A stretch of DNA of 64,000 nucleotides from the NCBI GenBank assembly GCA_963070105.1, contig OY718805.1:3964001-4028000 (forward strand), in the 5' to 3' direction. The notes below the pieces were generated by a model. It worked only from the letters and a program-made list of their open reading frames with translations. It searched no databases and was not told the DNA's origin. Position 1 is the first letter of the stretch, and each line of letters starts with the position of its first letter. The position numbers and the translations under genes were made by a program. Below are positions 1-9,910 of this stretch, one piece after another. The DNA comes from Litomosoides sigmodontis. Its lineage: Eukaryota; Nematoda; Chromadorea; Rhabditida; Onchocercidae.

Positions 1-423
1 TTTCATATTTTTAGATGTAAAAGAAAGAGAAAAAGAAAAAAAGAAAAGAAATTTGGGCTGATACGGAAGAGATGTGAAAAGATATAGCGCAAACTTATAA
101 ATCCCATAATCTTAAATGAAATCTTAAATTCAAATCGCGCAAATTTTTATGCAAACACTAACTCAAAAATTTTCGAAACTTTTTTTCAAATTAAATTTTT
201 TACAAATAGAAGAAGAAATCGAACAGTACAAAATGAAATTTGATCTTTCGCGTACTTTTTCAAGTTTTAAATTTTGCTATCATCTAAGAGATCACAAATC
301 TTATGCAAATGTTTGATGAAGTTTTTCTCTTCTCTGATCCAGTTCGGATGAATGTAACAAATTGAACGATGAAGTTTTGAATTTCGAATTTTCCGTAATA
401 GTCCTAGGCGTACAACTAATGAA

Positions 424-2169
424 TTAAGCTTTTGTGCGCCGACGACCGCTTAGCTGCTCCTGCACTCGCGTCTTATAGCCGTCACGCATGAAACTGACAA
501 AGAAAGCAAAAAATTTTTTGCAAATTGCCGAAATTTCACGCTCCTCTCGTTCCGGATGCGCTTCTACGATTATGTGAATTAAATTGCCCTGTAAAAAAAG
601 TTCAAAATATCTCTCAGCGAGTCCGAAGGATGAAAAAAAGTTAATCAAAAGAAAATGGAAATGAGAAATTCGCTGCTAGAGGAAAAAAGAATTAAAAAGA
701 GAAGGGGCAAAGCAGACAGGAAAAATTGAATGGAGAAATTATGATATTTTCAGGGTAAAGCCAATTTTTTTCTCCCTCCCTCCCTCCCTCCCCCTCTCTC
801 TCTCTCTTTCTCTTTCTCTTCCTTTTTCTCTAGTGAATGTTTACAACATTCTAGTAGCATCAAATTCTTACCAGAAAAATATCCCAAAAATTCGTATGAA
901 AATTATCAATAAGTACATGCCTAGCACCAAGCTTGCGACACGCTTCGGCTACCTGAAATGTTCACTTCTCAGCTAATCAGATAAGCAAGTATGATGATAA
1001 TTGAAATGAAATAATTTAAATGTTACTTTTATGATAATCTCTGAAACGAGCAATGTTTTGCCTAACATTTGTTATTTGCTTGAATTATTTCCAACGCGAA
1101 TTTCAGTTGGCGCAAAAAGTTCTTTTTTTGTTCTTTTTTTTTACAAAGAGAGAGAGAATTTATGAATTTGTGGCGAATTTTACTTCGAAGCGTCGAAATG
1201 AAAGTATCTAAAAGTTTGCAAATTAGTTTCGTTTGTTTGCTAAACGATCCGAGAGAAGATGATTATTATTTATCGGACATTGAAAATAACATTTTTTTTT
1301 TAAGTTTGAATTTTAATAGGAACTATTAAAATTTTTTCATTAATTTTATCAAATCTTTTTTTCTTGGGTTTGTACGGAGAGTTAATTTTTTTCTAGAGAA
1401 TTTATGAATTTTAAATGAATTTTGCTCAGGAGCATCCGAATGCATTCAAAAATTTGCAAATTAGACTCATAAAAGATAAAAGCAGGGATGAACTTAGCTG
1501 TATGAAAAATTCAATAGCTTATAATTTGTTGAAATTAAAAGAAAAAAAAATTTGAAGTTAGCTTACCTTGCTATCATTGCAGCGAAATTCGATAATAAGT
1601 TTATCAACGAAATCCTCAATATACGGTGATAGTGAAATGAAACTTCCGTTAGTGGCCGGATCCTCATCCTCTCGCAGACCGGTTGCCTTCTGAAGAATGC
1701 GTAAATGCAAAAGTTGCGGCGTATTTCACGTGATTTTTGACGAATAAGTGAAACAAGTTGACTTGAACTTCAATAGTTAAATTACAATGATTTTGATCAC
1801 GAAACGAACTTTAATGTTGACGCTCGTACTTGCTGATTTTATCCACGCTCTCAGGAATAAATCAGGATTTTTTTCTTTCAATCTAAAAGTGAAATTTTAA
1901 ATTCGGCAATTAATGCAATTTATTGTAAAATGAGAAGGGTTGTTTCCATGCATTTAGCATATGTTAAGTGAAATTCATTGTTGTAAGCTTAAACAAAAAA
2001 GAAGCTTTCACGTTAATTCCTTCTCGCTTTCCTTTTTGCCAAATAATTTCATTTGTAAAATGAAAAAGATCTAATCATCGATTTTTTTTTAGCAAAACTT
2101 ACTTAGGCCATGTGCTCACAAGTAATTTCCGCTCTTCCTTTGTCAACGGATCAACGTCCGGCAGCGTGT
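424..2169 (-). CDS. globin-like protein (5 exons, 5' end open)
   Basis: Exons on the minus strand in reading order: 2169-2103, 1882-1810, 1689-1567, 952-872 and 588-424, stop at 424-426. All four introns have GT...AG ends and the phases agree. The start of the domain reads LTKEERKLLVSTWP, like helix A of globins. A DP.....F stretch fits the C helix and CD1 Phe. LGARHV carries the proximal F8 histidine, followed by NFWDIF and a long last helix ending in a basic tail (SGRRRTKA). From CD1 to F8 there are only about 36 residues, fewer than in myoglobin, so the D helix seems absent and the E7 position is not histidine. The family binds haem and O2 or acts in redox sensing; the ligand here is unknown. 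The first exon shown is not the start: it opens in phase with a candidate exon at 3103-3182. Globin assignment is good, subtype unknown. Confidence 0.8.
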
Positions 2170-4812
2170 CTGTGACACAAAGTGAAAACAGACCGTTCCA
2201 AATAGGACGAAAAATTCCATTAGCACACATTTCTCCCGGGCTCTACTCCTTTTTCTTTCCACAACAAATCGAACACTTTCCACTCACTGAATTTAGTGAA
2301 ATTCTTGAATTTCTTAATTTTGAAAACTCAGAAAATTTTGGGGACAAATTATTTGAGCAAAGTAATCATACGATGAAAACTTTGAATGCATCGAATAATT
2401 TCACGATGTTTGAATTTGTTTCATCTGCAAGCGATGAAACAATTCCTTTTTTCTTTTTAATTTCACTTTAGTGATAATTTGAACACATTCAACTTTTACA
2501 TTGCACACATTCGATGTTTAGAAAAGAAAAAATGGAAAAGAAGGCGGAAAAAGAAAAAGGAAAGCAAAAAAATAAAACGAAGAAACAAAGCATACATTTG
2601 AAGAGTTATTTTTTTGTATTCTCTTTTTAACCGTTTTCATTGTTTCTTTTCTTTTCGTTTTTTTTTTTAAATAATTGAATTTAATGGATGAATGTGCTTG
2701 TTTCTGAAGAATGAATGAACGATTTCAAAAAAATGACAAAGGTCACTCACACGGTCATTCGATGAAATGCAAATGACCAATCTACTTGCTTAGCTGAGAA
2801 AGATTCTCATTTCAAATACCTAAGAGACAATGAGAGTTTCAAGAGAGCAAACGAAAAATGCACTTCGCCCGATGTATGCTTAAATATTAGCAATTCCATT
2901 AACTATTAATCGTAGCTTATAATTCAATGCTTTAATTTTCTTCGTTTCAAAATGACAAAAAAAAAATTCGTTTGCCAAATTGTTTTCCATCACTTTTGAT
3001 TGTTTGTCCTTTGTCACGAATGTCAAAATATAAGGTGAAAATTTGACAAGAATCAACTTTTAAGGACAACTGCGCTTCATCGATTACGTGCTTTTCACTT
3101 ACGTGCTGTAGGAAATGATTGTGATGTAATTTTAGCGAGCGGTAAAAGAGGTAGCGATTGGGGAAAGTTGAATTTCAAACGGCTGAAAAAGGAACTAAAT
3201 AAAATAAAGCTGATGAACGGCGAGAAGAAGGCAATGATGAGAAAGCTAAAGTGAAAAGCAATTTCAAATTTCCTCCACACCGTCCACGTCCACTGGGATT
3301 AACAGTAATTTATTTTTGTAAAAATTTTTTGCAACAGTTAGCTCGTTAAAAAGAGAAATGAGTTAAATTTGCAAAATAAAAAAAGCACAAAAAAATAAAA
3401 CGGCACATCCGGATGACTACGGTCATTGGGACGAGATTTTACGAGTAATTTGGAGGTTAGAGCCAGACGACATACTTTCCATTAATTTAAATTGATTCGT
3501 TTCCTTCTACGAACAATAAACATGAGATGCATACACATCTAAGTGGATTTTCATTTCCGCAAAAATAGAAAAGGTTAATTAATCAGAAATAATTAATCTT
3601 CCTTTAGGCAATATGAAATTCTTATAACTTTCAGCAATTCAATTCCGAACGCGGAAATTAATACCATTTTGCTAAATATATTTGTTACGTGGACGTGTGT
3701 GCCTGCATGTGCTCAATTTTTCTTTGCTACAAAAGTTAAAAGTATTTTTCATCGTCGTTTGAAAGTGATAATTAATTAAATGTGTTCAGGCTGATAATGA
3801 TTGAGACTCATTTGAGAATTGCGGTGTGGCAGTGGGCGCAGTGTGACAGGAAGTGCGGAGAGCTCGAACGACCTGAAAGTAATATGAATTGAATTGTAGC
3901 GTCGATAGCTAACTGAAATAATCAACTTCTCGTGCCGAAAAAGCCTGGCACTTTACTTTCAGTCAAAAGCATTATGCATCGTCACATCCAACTTACACAG
4001 AGTTTTGATTTAAAAAAAAAAAAGAAAAATAAAGGAAAAAAAAGGAAGGGGAAAGAGGGAAAAAAAATGAATATTCTTCGAAACATTTCATTTCTTAAAT
4101 TATAAATTCTTAGCTTTTCCTTTCTTTCTCCCTTTCTCTTTCTCTCTCTCTCTCTATCTTCCTCTTGAATTACGGAGAATTTTTGTGATGTAAAAGATTG
4201 ACCATCCTGTAAATGTAGTCCATCATCCAATTTATTTATCGCAATGAAAATAACTATTTTTTATTTTTGTCCTGAAATTGCTACTGAGAAATACCGTAGC
4301 AAACAGGAGCAATAAGAGAGTTCAACATCTTTGCTTAATTAAATTGATTAGTTGAAAGTAATACATTGATCAGAAGGTATTTTCTCTTCTTCTCACTGAA
4401 ATTAAGTCAACTAAAAGTTGACTGCTTGGAATTTTTAAATTTACATAATATCAATTCTTTAAATTTAATGCAACAATTTGGGGAAGAAATTAAAAGACCC
4501 GATAGGAAACAAATTTTACTGAACAGTTAATTTACTTCAAATCACGCATTTTTCAGGAGAGTGAGAATGGGAGAGGGAAAAATGGAATTCATTGTGCAAC
4601 CCACAGAGCGGTAAATTTTACTTATGGCCCCAGGTGGCTACATTAAGTGAAAAGTGCTATAAAAACTAAAACGGAATAGAATCAAAAATGCTAAATATAA
4701 ATATTTAATCGTCGTTTAGTTACAATGAGAAAGGGAAAAGCTTGCAATTTAACGTGCTATTTTAGGACTAAGTTTTCGAAAAAGAAATTATATGCGCAAT
4801 AATTGATCTAAG
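2170..4812. other. noncoding or intronic stretch between globin exons and the tandem repeat
   Basis: Apart from the candidate exon at 3103-3182 I see no convincing gene. A GC-richer patch at 3830-3880 lies behind a TTACTTTCAG acceptor on the minus strand and could be an untranslated or short 5' exon. The open frame on the plus strand at 2112-2471 is antisense to the first globin exon and adjacent intron and has no coding features. Confidence 0.5.
3103..3182 (-). CDS. candidate upstream exon of the globin-like gene
   Basis: On the minus strand a TTTTTCAG acceptor precedes 3182 and a GTAAGT donor follows 3103. The 80-bp exon reads RLKFNFPQSLPLLPLAKITS then QSFPTA and ends with one base that completes a codon with the first two bases of the exon at 2169. 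If reading continues further upstream instead of starting at this acceptor, the frame is open to about 3290 and strongly hydrophobic, which would give a membrane-anchored globin. Phase agreement is the only support; no start codon was found. Confidence 0.35.
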
Positions 4813-4834
4813 CGTAAAATTGCTAAATTTACTA

Positions 4835-5335
4835 GAAATAGTCAAAAAAAAAGTGCGAAATAAAAGATGAAATTGACAATTTTAATTTGAGCTTAATATT
4901 TCAACATAAAATTTAACGTACGGATACGTCCGATGTGAATATATGTATATGTGAGAATGTTAAAACAGGAAGAGATCCCTTTTAAATCCTTTTGCTGTAA
5001 AGAAATAGTCAAAAAAAAGTGCGAAGTAAAAGTTGAAATTGACAATTTTAATTTGAGCTTAATATTTCAACATAAAATTTAACGTACGGATACGTCCGAT
5101 GTGAATATATGTATATGTGAGAATGTTAAAACAAGAAGAGATCCCTTTTAAATCCTTTTGCTGTAAAGAAATAGTCAAAAAAAAAGTGCGAAGTAAAAGT
5201 TGAAATTGACAATTTTAATTTGAGCTTAATATTTCAACATAAAATTTAACGTACGGATACGTCCGATGTGAATATATGTATATGTCAGAATGTTAAAACA
5301 AGAAGAGATCCCTTTTAAATTCTTTTGCTGTAAAG
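4835..5335. repeat. three tandem copies of a 167-bp unit
   Basis: Copies begin at 4835, 5002 and 5168 with the same start (GAAATAGTCAAAAAAAA) and run to about 5335. They differ at only a handful of bases plus small changes in an A run. Each copy contains a short inverted repeat, CGGA TACG TCCG, followed by ATATATGTATATGTG. No open frame runs through the array. The near identity indicates recent amplification. Confidence 0.93.
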
Positions 5336-5928
5336 AAGAAAAAGGAAATGATATGAATTGATTGTGATAATCTTAGTAAAATTGCAAATTTTACAATTTA
5401 AATTTAATTCGTTTAAGCATTTGGGAACATTACAAGGAGTATGTGATGTGGGAGATAAATGCATGCATCCATATTTGTACAATTTTAGCAAATCATTTAA
5501 GCATTTTATATTTTTTCAATTTTACTTAAGTTGTGCATAATATTAAATTTATTGAAGTGTTTGTGAAATTTTATTAATTGATATAACTCATGAAATACGA
5601 CAAATGGAATTGGCAAGAAGGAATAGTGGAAAGTAACGATTAAGAGGCATAAAAATCATATTTTTTTCTAATTTCAATCACACATTGTGTTTATTGGATG
5701 AAATTCAAATTCTTTGCAACAATTTAATTTCATTTAATTTTGAAACAAAACAAAAGCTCACGCAATGGAATGAAATTTGAAAAAACATGAAAGGGGAGTG
5801 AAAGGGCGGGAGTGATGTTGACATGATAGTTTGGTGGTGTAATTTCACCTCTACTAATTGATGAGGCTAAGCTCGACGACAGCAACGGCCATCGATCGGT
5901 GGAAGTGGAAGTTCAGTGAGGAGTGCTT

Positions 5929-6386
5929 TTAACCACCAAGATCTCTGAGTGCGGCTGTGATTTGAGTTTGATAACGTGCATCACCATCTGAGAACTTCTG
6001 CTACCTTTTCAGCAAATATTATTTAGCAACTTATTCCACACTTTTCCCTCCATGTTGAGAGAGACAAACGGGAGAGAGAGAGAGAGAGAGAAAGAAAGTT
6101 CTAATTTCTGAAATATGACATTTGAGAATTCGTTGAAATTACAATTAAACGTTCCTATGCTCGTCATTCTTCCTAAACTTAACCAAATATTTGCCTCAAA
6201 ATGACAACTTTCATTCTTACACTTAGATAGAGAGAGGGAGAGAGAGAGAGAGAGAGGTAGAGAGATATTGTGACAATGGTTTGAAGTATTTGAAGAGGTT
6301 ATGCTTGTTCTCCTCCTAACAATGTACCGCAGCCAAAGTTGAAAGATTGGAATTTGCTGGTGAAGAAAGAGTGTCAGGCCGACTGT
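5929..6386 (-). CDS. unrecognised gene, last two exons
   Basis: Minus-strand exon 6386-6328 follows the acceptor CTTCTTCAG and ends before GTACATTG; it reads SRPDTLSSPANSNLSTLAA after a split codon. The second exon, 5997-5929, follows GTAGCAG and reads KFSDGDARYQTQITAALRDL then GG and a stop. Phases match (0/0). The upstream exon must end with one base of a codon; I could not place it among the microsatellites at 6.4-8 kb. I do not recognise the family: a serine-rich linker followed by a short helical tail. Assignment as coding rests on splice signals, phase and composition. Confidence 0.45.
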
Positions 6387-6958
6387 CTGAAGAAGACAAC
6401 CACCCTTTACAAGTGAGCAGTTGAATATCAAAGATTAAGACTAAAACGACTTCAAAACTCATTTTCATTTTCAATGACGAATGAGCACATATTAAAGTGG
6501 TTGAGGTAAGGTAATGTAAAATCACTGATAAACAACACCATTAATCTTTTAATTGATCTCGCAATTATCTTAAGCAACAATCTCTTTTCAAATAGAATTT
6601 TCCGTCTTTGTAATGTAAAAATTTTTTTTCATATTTCGTTTTGCACAACGTGAAAACGTGAAATTTCCGCTTTTCCTTATAGCTAGTAGGATTTTCCTTT
6701 TTCGGCTTTCCCACTCATTTTCTTTTGATTTTCATTCAATTGACTGAATTGGTTTTTTTTTTTAAAGAAAAATTGCTATCAGTTAGGTTTTTTTTGCATA
6801 AAATAAAATTTTGGCATTTTTATGGGAAAGAATTCTTGACTGTTTAAGCTGAAAGTTACAACTTTGAACTTGTAAAAAGTTTATAACTTTTAAACGAATA
6901 ACTTTCTCAGAATTTGAAGGTTACTTTGAACAAATAAATCAGGCAAACTGTTTTCCAT

Positions 6959-6961
<3 letters not shown>

Positions 6962-7005
<44 letters not shown>
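6962..7005. repeat. (CT)n microsatellite
   Basis: An uninterrupted CT tract of about 40 bp. It produces false Arg-Glu frames on the minus strand. Confidence 0.95.
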
Positions 7006-7008
<3 letters not shown>

Positions 7009-7145
7009 GTTGGACGATAACACTCTGTTCCTTCCCTCCCTCTCTCTGTGCATTTTTATCATCATCCTCTCTTCAAACATCATGTCTGTCACTGTCTCTC
7101 AGTGTGCGTGTGTGTGTATACGTGTGTACCTACGCATGTGTTTGC

Positions 7146-7148
<3 letters not shown>

Positions 7149-7216
<68 letters not shown>
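7149..7216. repeat. (GT)n microsatellite followed by (AT)n
   Basis: About 30 GT dinucleotides run directly into a short TATATATA tract. It is probably polymorphic between individuals. Confidence 0.97.
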
Positions 7217-7225
<9 letters not shown>

Positions 7226-8190
7226 GGGTGTATGGGTGTGTGGTGTGCTGTGCTACTTTGTCAATTAACAGAGCAACAAGAGATTTCTACAGAAATTGTA
7301 AAATGGATGGACAGTGGTGCTCGTGCGGTGTTGCGCTGCTCGCGTCATATTCTCTTTCTATTCTCTTCTGTGTTTTCCCGTGTTTCGACGTGTGGTCTTG
7401 ACCTCTAACGTGACCTTAACGACAGCGTTCTACTACCACAGACCTTGTTCTTCCGTTAAAACCTTTACCTTCAAAATTCTTTCAAACACTTGTGTTGCGT
7501 TACTTGTACGTTACACATTTCTCTTTTGTATTTCATTTCAGTTGCAAGCAATTATTCCTCTACGCATTAGTGCACATCAATGGATTCCCTGTAAATGTAC
7601 CTCATTGCTCTCGAACTTTTTTTTAATAAAATTTAAAAATGATTTTAGTCTGAATTATATCTAATTCGGATTCTACCTAATCTGACCTAGGAATTTCAGT
7701 TATTTGTCTCTCCCTCTCTCCCTCTCTCTCTCTCTCTGTCTCTCTCTCTTCCTCATCAATAGGTAGATCTGGCGATAAGAGCAGATAATCAATGTTAAAA
7801 CGATTCATCCAGAATAGCTAGGATATTATTAGGTTTATATTTTAGGAAATTTTACCGAGTGCTAACAGAAATATCGAGCAAAAGAAGCAAACTTCCTAAT
7901 TACTAATAACTGATAGCCGAACTAGCAGTTTCCCTCTTATCACTAAAGCATTCTGTTTACTGATTACTCACTCTAATTAATTACTGAATGTGATAAATTC
8001 CGAAGTGATGAGGGAGCATTTAATAAGAAATTTTGATATTGGGAGCATTATCCAACATGGAAAGGTCATTCCCTCTACTTTCCATTCATTCGTTACCTTT
8101 ATCACCTTTACAATACTCCTTCCGTCACGTTACTTTTTATTACAACTTACGCGCAACTTCTCATCTCTAATAATCTCAATGACTCATCAC

Positions 8191-8202
8191 TTTCAGATAT
8201 TA
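8191..8202 (+). promoter_or_regulatory. probable spliced-leader acceptor before cyclophilin
   Basis: TTTCAG at 8191-8196 is followed after five bases by the ATG at 8202. No coding frame needs an exon upstream, since the ATG already begins a signal peptide. The site is therefore best read as a trans-splice acceptor. This is inferred; a cis-spliced 5' untranslated exon would look the same. Confidence 0.6.
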
Positions 8203-9108
8203 TGGGCTTTATCCATATCACGGCTCTCATATTTACCACTCTTTATATTTCCTGTTACGCTACGGAAACAGCAACGGTTACTAAGAAAGTTTATTTTGAT
8301 ATCGCTATTGGCGGTACGGAGGTTTGCTTTTCGTTACGCCACACTGATGCTTACTTAGCTTTTCGAATTTAGAAGAAACAGTATAGGCTGGTAATACGCT
8401 TGTTATGCAGTATATTCGTATGAAGAAATGATTAAAAGTGATGAAAAATGATTGGATGTTTTCAGATTGGAAGAATAGAAATAGGCTTATTTGGTAACGA
8501 TGTGCCAAAAACAACGGAGAATTTTCGAGCATTGGCTACCGGTGAGAAGGGTTTTGGCTACAAGGGATCCAAATTTCATCGTGTAATCAAGAATTTTATG
8601 ATACAAGGTTAATCTGTTTGCTTTTTTCTTTCACAAATGAAATGCCCTTCATATCATTATGCAGAAATGGTCTAATTTAGGTGGTGATTTTACGAAGGGA
8701 GATGGAACAGGTGGTAGAAGCATTTATGGTAGTCGTTTTCAAGATGAAAATTTCAAATTGAAGCATTATGGTGCTGGTTGGTTGAGTATGGCAAATGCAG
8801 GAAAAGATACGAATGGATCGCAGTTCTTCATAACAACGGTTAATTTACAAGAAATGGATCACAGTGCATAATTGTTTTAAAATTTCGATGGCGATTAATA
8901 ACGAGCACAGTTTCAGGTGAAAACACCATGGTTAGATGGCCTTCATGTTGTGTTTGGGAAAGTTCTAGGAGGCATGGATGTTGTTAGAAAAATTGAGGAA
9001 ACAGCAACACATCCAGGCGATCGTCCGAAGCAAGATGTTGAAATTGTAGACTGTGGCGAACTATCTATAGATGTTCCTTTTGAAACACCGAAAGAAGCTG
9101 TGGAATAA
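8202..9108 (+). CDS. secreted cyclophilin (peptidyl-prolyl cis-trans isomerase), complete
   Basis: Exons 8202-8321, 8466-8607, 8681-8838 and 8917-9108 give 203 residues with consistent phases. The first exon starts [20 protein letters not shown], a clear signal peptide, and then enters the domain at [11 protein letters not shown]. The active-site residues of cyclophilin A are present: Arg and Phe in [15 protein letters not shown], the Gln after them, FFITT, and the Trp of [12 protein letters not shown] that allows cyclosporin binding. The family catalyses proline isomerisation during protein folding. The tail ends ETPKEAVE, without a KDEL-type signal, so the protein may be ER-resident by other means or exported. 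It belongs to the cyclophilin B-like secreted group. An AATAAA lies 16 bases after the stop. Confidence 0.95.
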
Positions 9109-9123
9109 GCTGATTATTATAGA

Positions 9124-9129
9124 AATAAA
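9124..9129 (+). terminator. polyadenylation signal AATAAA of cyclophilin
   Basis: AATAAA sits 16 bp after the cyclophilin stop codon, close but acceptable for compact nematode 3' ends. Confidence 0.55.
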
Positions 9130-9430
9130 ATTCTTCGTAAAGTTGTGTCTCGTTAAAAGTGTTAAGTTCATATTGCAGTAAAAATCAATATAAGCAGGGA
9201 TGAAATTTAGTTCGTAATTGTTGAGATTTAGGAAAATTTTGTTCTTTAGCAAATTTTATCGAAAGTGGTAAATATGAGTTCCAGTATTTGGATGACTTGT
9301 TCTGTCACCAATTACTTCTGAATGACTTTTCAGAAAAAAATTAATTTCCTCTGCTAAGGAAATGAAAAAGAATCATTTTGAGATTTTGAAATTCATAAGC
9401 GGCTTTATATTTTAATAAATGTATTAATGA

Positions 9431-9910
9431 AATGTACTATGAGACATAATCCGCTTCATTAATGGAATGTACTATGAGACATCATCATTACAAAATGATA
9501 ACGTGAACTGTTATTAATAAAATAATTTGTTTTAACAACAGCAGTTTACTAACAGTATGGAGCAGCTAGCTAGCTACCTGCGATAATGTTATGTTTTTGA
9601 TTGTTTGAAAATGTTTCAAATTTCGAATTTTCAAATAGTACACGAAACAGACAGGGTTATATTTCAAATTGTAGTTTGTGTTGAATGTATAGATGAAAAA
9701 AAAACCAACTAACCTGTTTAGTTTTAACGTACTAGGCATATACGCAAACCGTCGTAATAAGTCACAGGACATTTGTCAGAATTGCCTTGACAGATGAGTC
9801 TGTAAGAACCTTGCTGACCTTGACCCGAAACTGTCACTTCCTTCACTTTCCTCTTCAACCCACTATACTATGAGACATAATCATTATAAAATGATAACGT
9901 GAACTGTTAT
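9431..9910. repeat. short dispersed repeat, two full copies and one partial
   Basis: The core ACTATGAGACAT occurs at 9436, 9471 and 9867. The second (9466-9514) and third (9866-9910) copies share about 45 bp, continuing through AAAATGATAACGTGAACTG and TTAT. The first and second copies form a 35-bp tandem. No terminal repeats or open frame are evident. Confidence 0.8.

Larger units (their letters stand above)
6387..8190. other. gene-poor stretch with microsatellites, upstream of cyclophilin
   Basis: It holds CT runs at 6964-7005 and 7710-7750 and a long GT run at 7149-7211. Open frames of Cys-Val or Leu-Ser repeats crossing these runs are not genes. A GC-richer piece at 7300-7440 shows no spliced reading I can defend. 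The part next to 8190 should contain the cyclophilin promoter. Confidence 0.5.

Noticed and set aside
2112..2471. 119-codon open frame on plus
   Set aside because: Antisense to the first globin exon and its upstream intron; composition is not protein-like and no splice or start context.
7010..7408. Long plus-strand open frames full of Cys-Val
   Set aside because: They are translations of the GT microsatellite and flanks, with no start context or splice support.
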